DNA from: Nostoc linckia z4
GTDB lineage: Bacteria; Cyanobacteriota; Cyanobacteriia; Cyanobacteriales; Nostocaceae
Assembly: GCF_002608075.1 (NCBI RefSeq)
Contig: NZ_LAHA01000041.1
Span: 81,508 to 121,037 of the forward strand
Length of the DNA stretch: 39,530 nt
Direction: 5' to 3'
Below the pieces are notes generated by a model. That model was not told the DNA's origin and did no database searches. It saw only the letters and a program-made list of their open reading frames with translations. Shown here piece after piece: positions 1 to 8,353 of the stretch (its first letter is position 1; each line of letters begins with the position of its first letter). Position numbers and translations under genes: made by a program.

Positions 1-49
1 GGAGATGGGGAGATGGGGAGATGAGGAGATGGGGAGATGGGGAGATGAG
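1..49. repeat. GGGGAGAT tandem repeat at window edge
   Basis: About six 8-bp units of GGGGAGAT or the variant GAGGAGAT follow one another without a gap and run off the left edge. Runs of four G spaced by four bases could form a G-quadruplex. The rest of the leader to base 191 holds CCAATGC-type heptads at about 76-104 and nothing that I read as a gene. Confidence 0.85.
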
Positions 50-191
50 TCCCTCCTGCACCTGGAGCCTCTTGTGCCCAATGCCCAATGCCCTATGCTC
101 AATGATATTTTCATCCTATGGACTCAAGGCAGATTCAGCATTTGTGGTTCAAACTGAGCTTATGGGGTAAGTATATAATGAGGCAAAACTG

Positions 192-629
192 ATGAATCAG
201 CATAAGGAAAGGTTACGTGTCATCCTTGCCATAGCAATTATTGTGGTTGGAGTAACGCATTTTCTGATTCCAGCACCGTATGTCAAAATTATGCCACCGC
301 AACTTCCTTATCCTTTGGAATTGGTTTATCTGAGTGGTTTTTATGAAATTTTGGGTGGTATTGGGTTATTAGTCCCGCCTGTAAGTCAAGCTGCGGCTTG
401 GGGACTTATTGCTCTTTTTATTGCGGTTTTCCCTGCCAATATCAATATGGCTGTTAATCATATTAAGTTGGAATATATACCAGATTCACCTTGGGTACAT
501 GTGGTCAGACTTCCTTTTCAAGCGGTTTTAATTGCTTGGGCTTGGTGGTATACGAAACCTGCTGATTTGGAAAAACAAGCTTCCATACTTCCTAAGTCAC
601 TCATTCCGAAAGAATTAGAATTGAAATAA
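192..629 (+). CDS. DoxX-like small integral membrane protein
   Basis: The 145-residue protein is almost entirely membrane embedded. Hydrophobic segments lie at about residues 9-27, 45-63, 68-86 and 108-122, with a charged C-terminal tail. The G-F-Y-E-I-L-G-G-I-G-L stretch at about 49-59 matches the conserved second helix of the DoxX/DoxX-like family. Members of that family are four-helix membrane proteins of mostly unknown function; some are linked to quinone or thiol redox chemistry. No catalytic residue can be assigned. The gene stands alone, with a TATAAT-like box (174-179) just upstream of the start and a hairpin immediately after the stop. Family assignment is fairly safe; the biochemical role is unknown. 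Confidence 0.75.
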   Translation: MNQHKERLRVILAIAIIVVGVTHFLIPAPYVKIMPPQLPYPLELVYLSGFYEILGGIGLLVPPVSQAAAWGLIALFIAVFPANINMAVNHIKLEYIPDSPWVHVVRLPFQAVLIAWAWWYTKPADLEKQASILPKSLIPKELELK

Positions 630-660
630 GGTGTTTTTTTACTGAATTAACACCTTTGTT
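628..660 (+). terminator. Hairpin terminator of the DoxX-like gene
   Basis: AAGGTGTT (628-635) pairs with AACACCTT (649-656) across a 13-base loop, and the right arm is followed by TGTTTATTT. The left arm overlaps the stop codon. The T-tract is imperfect, so the terminator may be weak. Confidence 0.5.
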
Positions 661-690
661 TATTTAAGTAGTATATGTTTATATCTGACT

Positions 691-1257
691 ATGCGTGTTG
701 CAACTTTGTTTGGCGTAACACTTTCGTTAGCAATAGGTATTGCGGAAATTACTGTTCCAGCGACTCAAGCGGTGCAACTCAGAGATGGTACGGTGTATTT
801 TGTTCAACCACCGAGGCTGGTTGAGGCGGTAACTATTTATAAAGATGTAAATTTTCCTGGCGGGACTTACTATTTTACTATTAATGTGCCGGAAAATGCT
901 GGAGAACCTCTTGGGAAGGTAGCGATCGCTCAACGTGAAGGAGGAGAGTATATCCAGTACGATCTTGATGATACACGTGCATTTGTGGGAACGCGCGATC
1001 GCAAAGGCACGCCGTTAACACTGGGTTCGGTGACTAAAGAACGCAAAACACGCACAATTACTGTTAACTTTGACCCACCTGTAACTCCCGGACAAACAAT
1101 TACAATTGGCCTGCGCCCCTATAGTAATCCTAGTTTTTCTGGTGTTTACTTACTAGGTGTCACAGCATTTCCAGTGGGGGAAAAATCCCACGGTCAATTC
1201 CTTGGTTTTGGACGGTTTCAATTCCAAAGTAGTGGGAGAGATTTGTGGTTTCCCTAA
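691..1257 (+). CDS. DUF2808 exported protein
   Basis: This 188-residue protein begins with a Sec signal peptide: a hydrophobic core at residues 4-19 and a likely cleavage after TQA at about residue 27. The mature part is rich in beta strands. It contains the sequence features of the cyanobacterial DUF2808 family, including the D-x-N-F-P-G-G-T-Y-Y-F-T core (about 53-65) and the G-x-Y-L-L-G-V-T-A-F-P segment near the end. These proteins are predicted periplasmic or outer-surface proteins of unknown function, often present as several paralogues in Nostoc. It lies 61 bases after the DoxX-like gene but is separated from it by a hairpin. No enzyme motif is visible. Confidence 0.8.
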   Translation: MRVATLFGVTLSLAIGIAEITVPATQAVQLRDGTVYFVQPPRLVEAVTIYKDVNFPGGTYYFTINVPENAGEPLGKVAIAQREGGEYIQYDLDDTRAFVGTRDRKGTPLTLGSVTKERKTRTITVNFDPPVTPGQTITIGLRPYSNPSFSGVYLLGVTAFPVGEKSHGQFLGFGRFQFQSSGRDLWFP

Positions 1258-1310
1258 AAAGTTTAGTAGGGAATGAGGTTAAAAGCTGATTTGTGTCAGG
1301 GTCTACAATC

Positions 1311-1450
1311 TATAGGACTCCTATTTGATTGGGTGAAAATAAATCCGTACACTCATATTCTCTGAAACCCTTTTGCCTGTTACCTGACTACTCAAATAAT
1401 GTCAGATATCAAACCTGATTCCCATAGCTGGCAGGTGCTATATTACCTCA
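1311..1450. repeat. Dispersed repeat, copy 1 (leader of the reductase gene)
   Basis: This stretch begins TATAGGACTCCTATTTGATT, continues through TTGCCTGTTACCTGACTAC, and ends near GATTCCCAT and ATTACCTCA. The same ordered blocks recur at 22238-22406 with scattered substitutions and small length changes. Each copy lies immediately upstream of a plus-strand gene (starts 1467 and 22435). It carries no ORF; a small non-autonomous mobile element is the likely origin. Confidence 0.65.
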
Positions 1451-1466
1451 TTCAATTAAATGTAAT

Positions 1467-2345
1467 ATGAAAAGATTATTAATCACTGGAGCCAGTGGTT
1501 TTTTAGGATGGCATCTTTGCCAGCTTGCAAAACAAGAATGGGAAATTTATGGTACTTGTTTATCCCATTCGATAGAAATTCCTGGCGTTAAAATATTCAA
1601 AGTTAATTTAACAGACTTTCAAGAATTACAGCAGATATTTAAGACTATCAAACCAGCAGCAGTTATTCATACTGCGGCCCATTCACAACCAAACTTTTGT
1701 CAAATTCATCCCGAAGAATCACACACAATTAATGTAACAGCATCCTGCAATATTGCCGGACTTTGTGCAGATAATTCTATTCCTTGCGCTTTTACTTCCA
1801 CTGATTTAGTTTTTGATGGTTTAAATCCTCCTTATCATGAAACAGATTCTATCTGTCCTGTAAACATTTATGGAGAACAAAAGGCCATCGCCGAAGCAGG
1901 CATGTTAGAGCGATATCCCATGACCGCAGTGTGTCGAATGCCCTTAATGTTTGGTGGAAAAACACCCACAGCAAAAAGCTTTATTCAGCCATTTATTGAA
2001 ACTTTAAAAGATGGCAAAGAACTAAATTTATTTATCGATGAATTTCGTACACCAGTAAGTGGCAAAACTGCGGCAAAAGGACTTTTATTAGCCTTAGAAA
2101 AAGTCAACGGCATTATTCATCTGGGTGGTAAAGAACGACTATCTCGTTATGATTTTGGTCTGTTATTAGCAGAAGTATTTCAACTATCAATTAGTGGAAT
2201 CAAAGCCTGCCGACAACAAGATGTAAAAATGGCAGCACCCAGACCAACAGATGTTTCTTTGGATAGTTCTCAAGCATTTGCTTTGGGATATCTGCCTTTA
2301 TCTATTAAAGAAGAATTAGAATTATTAGCAAAGTCTTTGGAATAG
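1467..2345 (+). CDS. SDR-family reductase, dTDP-4-dehydrorhamnose reductase-like
   Basis: The 292-residue protein is an extended short-chain dehydrogenase. The N-terminal Rossmann glycine motif is T-G-A-S-G-F-L-G (7-14), and the YxxxK catalytic pair is Tyr135 and Lys139. The segment S-T-D-L-V-F-D-G (111-118) is the hallmark of RmlD-type dTDP-4-keto-rhamnose reductases, as is the length of about 290. The family reduces a 4-keto-sugar nucleotide with NAD(P)H, but many cyanobacterial members have no proven substrate. No other nucleotide-sugar genes are adjacent, so a role in rhamnose supply is only inferred. The gene is monocistronic, its leader holds a dispersed repeat, and a strong hairpin follows it. 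Confidence 0.75.
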   Translation: MKRLLITGASGFLGWHLCQLAKQEWEIYGTCLSHSIEIPGVKIFKVNLTDFQELQQIFKTIKPAAVIHTAAHSQPNFCQIHPEESHTINVTASCNIAGLCADNSIPCAFTSTDLVFDGLNPPYHETDSICPVNIYGEQKAIAEAGMLERYPMTAVCRMPLMFGGKTPTAKSFIQPFIETLKDGKELNLFIDEFRTPVSGKTAAKGLLLALEKVNGIIHLGGKERLSRYDFGLLLAEVFQLSISGIKACRQQDVKMAAPRPTDVSLDSSQAFALGYLPLSIKEELELLAKSLE

Positions 2346-2406
2346 GAAATAGGCAACAGGCAACACTCAGATAAGTAGGTTATCTGATCAATCTTATATT
2401 TTCAAG

Positions 2407-2439
2407 AGTCAATAGTTGAGAGTTTATCAACTATTGACT
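2407..2439. terminator. Perfect 13-bp hairpin between convergent genes
   Basis: The arms 2407-2419 (AGTCAATAGTTGA) and 2427-2439 are exact reverse complements around a 7-base loop. The hairpin sits between the stop codons of the reductase (plus) and ftsH (minus), so it can serve both. There is no long T-tract on either side. A repeat origin is also possible because AGTCAAC-like inverted motifs occur throughout the window. Confidence 0.55.
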
Positions 2440-2459
2440 ACTAAATATTGGCTAATCTT

Positions 2460-4349
2460 TTAATGAGATACAGCCACTTTTTCATCCACTATTTGAACAT
2501 TTTCAGCAACAATTTTGCGGAATAAATCGCCTTCAATCGTCTCCTGTTCTGCTAACAAGTCTACTAAACGCTCCAGAACTACGCGGTTTTCTTCCAATAG
2601 TTCTTTGGCTTTGATGTAGGAATTGTTGACAATTTCGCGGACTTGGGAATCAATTTTGGCGGCAATTTCCTCAGAATAGTCTGATTTATTCATCCAGTCA
2701 CGTCCTAGAAATACTTCTCCACTCTGGTTTTCTAGGGACAAGGGGCCTAATTCTGACATCCCAAACCGTGTAACCATTTGGCGTGCCATTCCTGTGACTT
2801 TTTGCAGGTCATCTCCTGCACCTGTGGTGACTTCTGGCTTGCCAAAAACAATTTCCTCGGCAGCCCGACCGCCCAAAGTGGCGGTGATACGTGCTTTGAG
2901 TTGGGAACGAGAAATCAATCCCTGTTCTTCGTTGGGAGTAAACCAAGTTAATCCCAGTGCTTGGCCGCGGGGAATGAGTGTGACTTTTTGCACGGGGTCG
3001 TGGTCTTTGAGCAATGTGCCTACTAAGGCATGTCCGACTTCATGGTAGGCAATTAAGCGTTTGCTCTTGCTGTCTACTAAGGCGGTGCCTTCCATACCCG
3101 CAACTACCCTGTCTACAGCATCATCGATTTCTAAGATGGTGACGGCTTCTTTTCGTCTCCTGGCTGTGAGAATGGCAGCTTCGTTGAGTAAATTGGCTAA
3201 ATCTGCGCCGGTAAAACCAGGAGTGCGGCGGGCGATCGCTTCTAATGATACGCTAGGGTCAATCTTCTTGTTCCGGGCGTGGACTTGCAAAATTTCCAGT
3301 CGCCCTTTGAGATCTGGTGCATCCACCATCACTTGTCTGTCAAAACGTCCTGGTCTCAGCAGGGCTGCATCTAATACATCCGGACGGTTTGTGGCAGCAA
3401 TAATAATGATGCCAGTGTTACCTTCAAAACCATCCATTTCGGTGAGCAGTTGGTTGAGGGTTTGCTCGCGCTCATCGTTTCCGCCACCAATACCAGCACC
3501 CCGTTGTCTACCCACGGCGTCGATTTCATCGATAAATATCAGGCAAGGTGCGTTGTCTTTGGCTTTTTTAAACAAGTCACGCACGCGGGATGCACCCACA
3601 CCAACGAACATTTCCACGAATTCCGAACCGGAAATGCTAAAAAATGGTACGCCTGCTTCACCAGCGATCGCTTTTGCTAGTAAAGTCTTACCTGTACCAG
3701 GAGGGCCAATTAACAATACTCCTTTGGGAATACGTGCCCCCACAGCAGTAAATCTTTCCGGCTGTTTGAGGAAGGTTACAACTTCTTGTAATTCTTCTTT
3801 GGCTTCTTCTACCCCAGCAACATCATCAAATTTCACACCAGTTTTTGCTTCCATTTGGAAACGAGCTCTGGATTTACCGAAATTCATCGCTTGGCTAGAA
3901 GCATTAGTGGAACGACGTAGGAACAATAGCATTAATGCTATCAACGGCAAAATCCACATGAGATTAATCAACAAGCCAACAGCAGCCCTACTGTTCGCTG
4001 AAGAAATCTCACCAAACTCAACATTCTTATCTTTGAGAATGTTAATCAATTCTGTATTTTGCGCCAAAAGCCTCACCTGTTGCGGTGGTGTGTTCTCTTT
4101 TTGCCCCTTGAGATAAACCCTTGCTATTTGTTCGGCTTCATCAAGCTCAACTTTTTCAATTTCTCCCGCCTTCGCTTTCTTAATCAACTCACCATAATTT
4201 AAAGAGTTGCTCTCTGGTTTTTGTGCCAAAACAGGTGTACTTCCAAAAATTACTGGCAACATCATCAAACTAGCTGCTAGTCCGCCAATCCAAGCAACGC
4301 GCTTTGACGACCCCTGTTTTATCAACGCTTTTTTTCGCAAATTTGTCAT
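2460..4349 (-). CDS. ftsH: ATP-dependent zinc metalloprotease FtsH
   Basis: The 629-residue protein has the full FtsH architecture and usual length. There is an N-terminal membrane segment (about 18-42), a short periplasmic or lumenal domain, a second membrane segment (about 122-144), an AAA+ module and an M41 peptidase domain. Walker A is GPPGTGKT (215-222), Walker B is LIFIDEID, and the second region of homology carries the ATNRPDVLDAALLRPGRFDR arginine fingers. The zinc site is HEVGH (436-440). FtsH hexamers extract and degrade membrane proteins; in cyanobacteria different paralogues handle photodamaged D1 turnover or essential housekeeping. I cannot say which paralogue this is. The start has AAGGGT nine bases upstream. 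It is transcribed alone. Confidence 0.95.
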   Translation of the reverse strand: MTNLRKKALIKQGSSKRVAWIGGLAASLMMLPVIFGSTPVLAQKPESNSLNYGELIKKAKAGEIEKVELDEAEQIARVYLKGQKENTPPQQVRLLAQNTELINILKDKNVEFGEISSANSRAAVGLLINLMWILPLIALMLLFLRRSTNASSQAMNFGKSRARFQMEAKTGVKFDDVAGVEEAKEELQEVVTFLKQPERFTAVGARIPKGVLLIGPPGTGKTLLAKAIAGEAGVPFFSISGSEFVEMFVGVGASRVRDLFKKAKDNAPCLIFIDEIDAVGRQRGAGIGGGNDEREQTLNQLLTEMDGFEGNTGIIIIAATNRPDVLDAALLRPGRFDRQVMVDAPDLKGRLEILQVHARNKKIDPSVSLEAIARRTPGFTGADLANLLNEAAILTARRRKEAVTILEIDDAVDRVVAGMEGTALVDSKSKRLIAYHEVGHALVGTLLKDHDPVQKVTLIPRGQALGLTWFTPNEEQGLISRSQLKARITATLGGRAAEEIVFGKPEVTTGAGDDLQKVTGMARQMVTRFGMSELGPLSLENQSGEVFLGRDWMNKSDYSEEIAAKIDSQVREIVNNSYIKAKELLEENRVVLERLVDLLAEQETIEGDLFRKIVAENVQIVDEKVAVSH

Positions 4350-4520
4350 AATAATTACCCTTTGTCTGCTGGCAGAAGTTGAGCTGTGGTTTTATGCCTA
4401 TTCTTCTAGCAAAAATCCCTATAACTGGATATTACAGTTTTCTTATCTAGTCTAACTTCCAGACAAAAACATTCCCAAATGTCTCCCAACTATTGCATAA
4501 ATTCAATGAACTAGTAGTTC

Positions 4521-4597
4521 GAAAGGGGAAAGGGGAAAGGGGAAAGGGGAAAGGGGAAAGGTTAAAGGGGAAAGGGGAAAGGGGAAAGGGGAAAGGT
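4521..4597. repeat. GGGGAAA heptamer array
   Basis: About ten units of AAAGGGG, one changed to AAAGGTT, make a homopurine tract followed by a short C/T-rich stretch (about 4607-4617). It is a classic Nostoc short tandem repeat. The G4 runs spaced by three A satisfy the G-quadruplex pattern on the plus strand. It lies in the 668-base gene-free interval (4350-5017) between the divergent ftsH and FMN reductase genes, along with a partial MITE at 4684-4739. Confidence 0.9.
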
Positions 4598-4683
4598 TTT
4601 AAATCCCTTATCCCCTTTATGGGCCCCACGTTCTCCTTTAAAGAGCCAAGGCAACTTGGCGCACTACTAGGTTAGGACATAAA

Positions 4684-4739
4684 GTTAACAGTCAACAGTC
4701 AACACTCTTTTATGGAACACCTCTTTACTTGGAAGTCCC
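4684..4739. mobile_element. Truncated copy of the GGGACTTCC-ended MITE
   Basis: The sequence has GTTAACAGTCAACAGTCAAC, then TGGAACA, then TTTACTTGGAAGTCCC. This is the same order as one half of the fuller copies at 10811-10932 and 29871-30035. The other end is not recognisable, so it appears to be a broken copy. Confidence 0.55.
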
Positions 4740-5017
4740 GTACCTCCTACATCGTTGGCGAAGCATTCCCCTTGGTAGGGGAAAAAATTAATGATTTTTT
4801 GCAAAATTTTAATTTGACACATTCCGATACAAATCGCTAAAATAATAAACATAGTCATAACGACTTCATTTTAATAAATTTTGCGCTCGGCTATTACGCT
4901 TTGAAGTTGCACAATTATTCATGCTGTTGACCGCTAACGGTTAACTGTCAACACCATCAAGATGTGCTGTTCAAAGGGTAACAGCTTAGTAGGTAGTTAA
5001 TAATTCGCGAGCTGATT

Positions 5018-5563
5018 ATGGTGAAAATTGTTGGTATTGGCGGTAGTTTAAGACCTAATTCCTATACCCACCTGGCATTGCAGGTTGCAATGCAAAGAGT
5101 AGAAGCCTTGGGTGCAGAGGTAGAGATTCTCGATTTACGGCAATTGCAATTACCATTTTGTACTGGTGCAAAGGAATATCCAGAATACCCAGATGTGAAG
5201 CGGTTACAGGATACAGTTAGTGACGCTCATGGGTTAATTTTGGCGACACCTGAATATCATGGTGGCGTTAGTGGTGTCTTGAAAAATGCTTTGGATTTGA
5301 TGAGCTTTGACCAACTATCTGATAAGGTAACAGGGCTGATTAGTGTATTGGGTGGTCAGTCTAATAGTAATGCTTTGAATGACCTGAGGCTAATTGTGAG
5401 GTGGGTACACGGTTGGGTAATTCCAGAGCAAATAGCCATCGGACAAGCTTGGAGTGCTTTTAGTCCTGAAGGTAAGCTATTAGATGAGAAGCTTTCCCAA
5501 AGATTTGACCAATTTGCTCAGAGTTTAGTTGATAACACTCGCAAGCTACGGGGTGTTAATTAG
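5018..5563 (+). CDS. NADPH-dependent FMN reductase family protein
   Basis: The 181-residue flavodoxin-like protein matches the FMN_red family in length and motifs. The phosphate-binding loop is G-S-L-R-P-N-S (9-15). The second signature A-T-P-E-Y-H-G-G-V-S-G (about 75-85) includes the P-E-Y-H-G segment that contacts the flavin. Relatives include NAD(P)H quinone, azo-dye, chromate and FMN reductases; ArsH and SsuE are more distant relatives. It is probably cytosolic and reduces flavin or quinones at the expense of NADPH. Nothing in the neighbourhood points to a specific substrate. It is transcribed alone. Confidence 0.85.
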   Translation: MVKIVGIGGSLRPNSYTHLALQVAMQRVEALGAEVEILDLRQLQLPFCTGAKEYPEYPDVKRLQDTVSDAHGLILATPEYHGGVSGVLKNALDLMSFDQLSDKVTGLISVLGGQSNSNALNDLRLIVRWVHGWVIPEQIAIGQAWSAFSPEGKLLDEKLSQRFDQFAQSLVDNTRKLRGVN

Positions 5564-5856
5564 TTTAGGGAATTGAGGAAAGTCTGACCGCCAAAAATAG
5601 GCGATCGGAACTTTCCAACAGAGAATTTTGAATTGGTATAACCTTTGTGTGTAAGTCCTAAGATATCAGGATACTAGAAGCTAATAAAAATCTTAAAAGC
5701 TACTTAAACCAACGTTTAGTTGCCTCTGCAATGCGTTCTCCAAAGCGGAGTCTGGGAGAAAGTAAAGCAGCTATTTTCAAAGCTATGTTGTTCGGCTAAT
5801 GCACGCTTTTATGCTTCACTGCAACTGTTAATATAGCAATCCCAAATAATTTTTGA

Positions 5857-5955
5857 AATACAGCGTATTTTAGGTAAATGAGGTACATGGTAGGGGCGAA
5901 CGGCCGTTCGCCCTTACAATAGTCTGTACCTTATAAACTCCGAATCTGCTGTATT
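5857..5955. mobile_element. 99-bp inverted-repeat element with a 20-bp perfect palindrome
   Basis: The ends AATACAGC (from 5857) and GCTGTATT (to 5955) are inverted, and the inner GAGGTACA pairs imperfectly with TGTACCTT. At the centre, 5894-5913 is a perfect palindrome built on GGCGAACGGCCGTTCGCC. The whole element can fold into one long imperfect hairpin. No ORF is present; it looks like a MITE. Confidence 0.65.
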
Positions 5956-5973
5956 AAGAGATTATTTATAAAT

Positions 5974-6112
5974 AGGACTTATACAAAAGTATGAATAAAC
6001 GTAGACGCGGAGCGGCTTGCCGCAGGCTACCGCATTCGCGTAGCGTCTCGTTAGAGAAGGACGCAAAGGGCACGAAGTTATAAGAGTTTGAGAGAGTTCT
6101 TGCGTAAGTCCT
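5974..6112. mobile_element. AGGACTTACGC-ended MITE, copy 1
   Basis: The element starts AGGACTTATAC and ends GCGTAAGTCCT, imperfect terminal inverted repeats shared with copies at 13742-13935, 26685-26848 and 28703-28937. The core (about 6001-6058) contains the nested short palindromes GCGGAGCGGCTTGCCGC and CGCGTAGCG typical of Nostoc interspersed repeats. Non-coding. Confidence 0.75.
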
Positions 6113-6135
6113 AATAAAGTGAAATTAAAATTAAT

Positions 6136-6269
6136 GTAGTAGCGTGGCAAGCCTTAAATATTGCAATAGATTTTATTGTGGGATGGGTGTCCTCACCCGT
6201 CCGGGCGGTCAGGATGCCCACCCCACAAGAGTTTACTAATGCACTATTTTAGCCTTGCCATGCTACTAC
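6136..6269. mobile_element. GTAGTAGC-ended MITE, 134 bp
   Basis: GTAGTAGCGTGGCAAG at the left end is inverted at the right end as GTAGTAGCATGGCAAG; the terminal inverted repeats extend to about 25 bp with three to four mismatches. The interior is a GC-rich hairpin (GGGATGGGTGTCC...GGATGCCCACCCC). TTAA lies next to both ends (6131-6134 and 6270-6273), a possible target duplication. No ORF. Confidence 0.7.
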
Positions 6270-6363
6270 TTAAGATTTACTTTATAAATGGTCTCTAAAT
6301 GTTAAGGTTGTTGACAGTCAACAGTCAACACCGATATTTTTTACAACTGAATAGAATTAATAT

Positions 6364-6397
6364 AATAGCGCCCACCTAATAATAGGTAAGCGCTATT
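6364..6397. terminator. Stem-loop in geneless block
   Basis: AATAGCGC (6364-6371) pairs with GCGCTATT (6390-6397), and an inner ACCTA/TAGGT pair extends the stem. It is followed by CTTTCTAT and has no obvious gene just upstream. It may be a terminator or another repeat. The rest of 5564-6744 holds only the elements listed separately. Confidence 0.35.
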
Positions 6398-6477
6398 CTT
6401 TCTATATAAATTCAGGGAGAAAATATAATCAAATGGATTCCCTGATTTTTACTATTAATTAATTTCAATTTAATTTA

Positions 6478-6634
6478 GGACTCACGCAAAAACTCTCGGA
6501 AACTCTGATTCCTTTGTGATAGCAGTCGCACCCCTTCAAGAAAGCAAGCTACATCGGAAAAATTGCCCATTGTGCGCTGTGCCTCTTTTGTGCGGACTTT
6601 GCGGTCAGTTTTTCATAACTTTGGGTAAGTCCGA
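6478..6634. mobile_element. Degenerate AGGACTTACGC-family element
   Basis: The left end is AGGACTCACGCAAAAACTCTC and the right end reads GTTTTTCATAACTTTGGGTAAGTCC, so the terminal repeats match the family but with more decay than other copies. The reading frame that crosses it looks like translated repeat and not a gene. Confidence 0.5.
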
Positions 6635-6744
6635 TGGTTTCTCATATCATGTCCGCCTAATCACTTATCAAAAAACTCTCCGCGTCCCCCCATCTTTGCG
6701 TCTCTGTGTCAGTCTTAATGATAAGTCTCCAACCGGACATCATA

Positions 6745-7017
6745 CTAGATTGTGCTGCGGCGATTTAGCAAATTCCACAAGAAAATAGCGACAATTGCAC
6801 CGAGAACTGCTACTGCAATACCAGGAATGCTGAGTGTGGGAGCCGCTAATGTCAAGCTTCCCGTACTGAATAATACACCCAAGCTACCACCCACAAAAGC
6901 ACCGATAATTCCTAATAAGATTGTTCCTATAATTCCACCGCCTTGATGACCAGGGTAGATAGCTTTTGCAATCGCACCAGCAATTAGACCTAAAACAATC
7001 CAAGCAAGAAGATTCAT
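6745..7017 (-). CDS. GlsB/YeaQ/YmgE-family stress-response membrane protein
   Basis: The 90-residue protein has three hydrophobic helices (about 3-18, 28-50, 64-83). It shows the family signature: an A-G-x-I-A-K motif in the first helix (about 14-18), followed by G-x-x-G-G-G-I-I-G-T-I-L-L-G-I-I-G-A (about 23-40). The family (also called transglycosylase-associated protein) comprises small inner-membrane proteins that accumulate under envelope, acid or general stress; the biochemical function is unsettled. In this copy a 15-residue loop rich in S, T, A and P separates helices two and three, longer than in the E. coli proteins. The gene is monocistronic and transcribed into the repeat block. 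Confidence 0.85.
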   Translation of the reverse strand: MNLLAWIVLGLIAGAIAKAIYPGHQGGGIIGTILLGIIGAFVGGSLGVLFSTGSLTLAAPTLSIPGIAVAVLGAIVAIFLWNLLNRRSTI

Positions 7018-7182
7018 TGTTGTTAACCTGATAAACGTTTTTTACTCACAAATACACAATACCAATCCAAACATTGAAATTTACTCTATCAACAGAACCA
7101 ATTATTCATAATCTCCAGAAGGAATTACTGTTACTTCTAACGATTAACTGACCTAATTCTAATGGATAATCAATTAAGAAAA

Positions 7183-7211
7183 AGCCCCTAGCAGGTCTAA
7201 AACTAGGGGCT
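7183..7211 (-). terminator. Rho-independent terminator of the NERD gene
   Basis: Reading the minus strand, AGCCCCTAG pairs with CTAGGGGCT across an 11-base loop and is followed directly by TTTTTCTT. It lies about 140 bases past the stop of the NERD gene. Confidence 0.75.
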
Positions 7212-7277
7212 ATTAATTCATTGCTTGTAATTGCAGTATATGGATTTTTGATTCCTTTTATCAATGTACTTGAAGAA

Positions 7278-7316
7278 GTATAGCGATTCCCTGTTAAGTG
7301 AGGTACAGATAATCAT
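7278..7316. repeat. TTAAGTGAGGTACAGATAAT repeat, copy 1
   Basis: TATAGCGATTCC followed a few bases later by TTAAGTGAGGTACAGATAAT is repeated at 35114-35149. A looser relative (TATAGCAATCCC...AATGAGGTACA) begins the block at 5832. It is non-coding and probably a fragment of a small mobile element. Confidence 0.6.
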
Positions 7317-7348
7317 AAAAGCGTATGGCCATGAACTCCCCCCAGTAC

Positions 7349-8083
7349 TCAAATTGTAGGATTCTGACGTTTAATGGGTTTGGGCTTAAGAATCGGTTTA
7401 GCGGTTGGGGTAGTATTTGTAGTCAGGGTTAAGTTTTCAACTGCTTGAGCAATAGCTTCCACTTGCATTGTTGTTAAACAATTAGGAGAACTATTTATCA
7501 TCTGTAGCAGTGCAGGGATACCTTGTAAAACTGGGACTGAGCAATCATTTGCTCTTATCCATTTAGCGATTGGGAAGACTACTGGAGCCGTAACAAACCC
7601 ATCAGGAAGGCTAGGTATTAAATAAGTAATCCACTGAGTAAACATTTTTTGATGATAAACACTTTGAGAAGTTGGACTATTGTCAACTGCTATCCAGTTG
7701 TTAGCCTCGCGTCGTTTCCATTTATCTTTGTAAGCGGTAAATGAACCTTTCCAGGTTTTAACTTCTACTAAAAAAACACCACAGTTACCAATAATCAAAT
7801 GGTCTATTTCTGTCAGAGAGTTTGAATTAGTAGGGATTAAAGCATTATTAAATATCACCCATGTATCGGGGAAAGATTGCAAGATAAGTGATACTCCCCA
7901 TTCCCCTACATTGCCTTTAAACTTATTTGTGGCTTGGTTAACTTCAAAGATGAATGAACCTAATCCACCCAAAAAGCCATCACCTAATTTTTCGTGAATT
8001 TCTTGGTGTTTGCTAGATTTTTTGCTGTCGATTTTTTGTTGGAATGCTGCCTTAAGGGAAGGTGATTGTTGAAGAGTTCTCAT
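7349..8083 (-). CDS. NERD domain protein
   Basis: The 244-residue protein contains a NERD (nuclease-related) domain at about residues 52-165. The domain opens with K-G-N-V-G-E (56-61), and the presumed endonuclease residues are Asp94 in E-I-D-H-L-I-I and Glu107/Lys109 in V-E-V-K-T-W-K-G. This is the D...ExK pattern of restriction-endonuclease-like folds. A short basic and proline-rich C-terminal tail follows (PTAKPILKPKPIKRQ). NERD proteins are presumed nucleases in DNA processing or defence, with few tested. The gene is divergent from another D...ExK protein 270 bases away. No membrane segment or helicase partner is present. Confidence 0.75.
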   Translation of the reverse strand: MRTLQQSPSLKAAFQQKIDSKKSSKHQEIHEKLGDGFLGGLGSFIFEVNQATNKFKGNVGEWGVSLILQSFPDTWVIFNNALIPTNSNSLTEIDHLIIGNCGVFLVEVKTWKGSFTAYKDKWKRREANNWIAVDNSPTSQSVYHQKMFTQWITYLIPSLPDGFVTAPVVFPIAKWIRANDCSVPVLQGIPALLQMINSSPNCLTTMQVEAIAQAVENLTLTTNTTPTAKPILKPKPIKRQNPTI

Positions 8084-8353
8084 AACAATTATAACAATTT
8101 TGGTAGTATTTATCGGTACTCGCCATTTTTATAGTTCCCAAAATTGAAGGATGTAGGCTAGCAAATACCGCTATTCCATTGCTGCTTTTAATTCCTTTCT
8201 ACCACAGGCGCTTGGGCGATCGCTCCGATTGCTTCCCTACACTTGCGATCGCAATGACAATATCGGCGTTGCGTAAGTCCTAAAATAATTTATTTTGCAC
8301 GACTACTTATAAAAATTTAATAGTACAATAGTACTAAAAATGGAACTAGAACC

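Noticed and set aside
3061..4116. A 351-codon open frame on the plus strand
   Set aside because: It lies wholly antisense to ftsH and its composition is the mirror of that gene; it has no recognisable domain.
4447..4675. Short frames across the GGGGAAA array on both strands
   Set aside because: They translate the heptamer repeat into KGKGER/PFPLSPF repeats, with no gene character.
5962..6150. A 62-codon minus-strand frame
   Set aside because: It covers a MITE and has no ribosome binding site or recognisable protein.
6516..6788. A 90-codon plus-strand frame
   Set aside because: It crosses a degenerate MITE and overlaps the 3-prime end of the GlsB-family gene; it appears to be repeat-derived.
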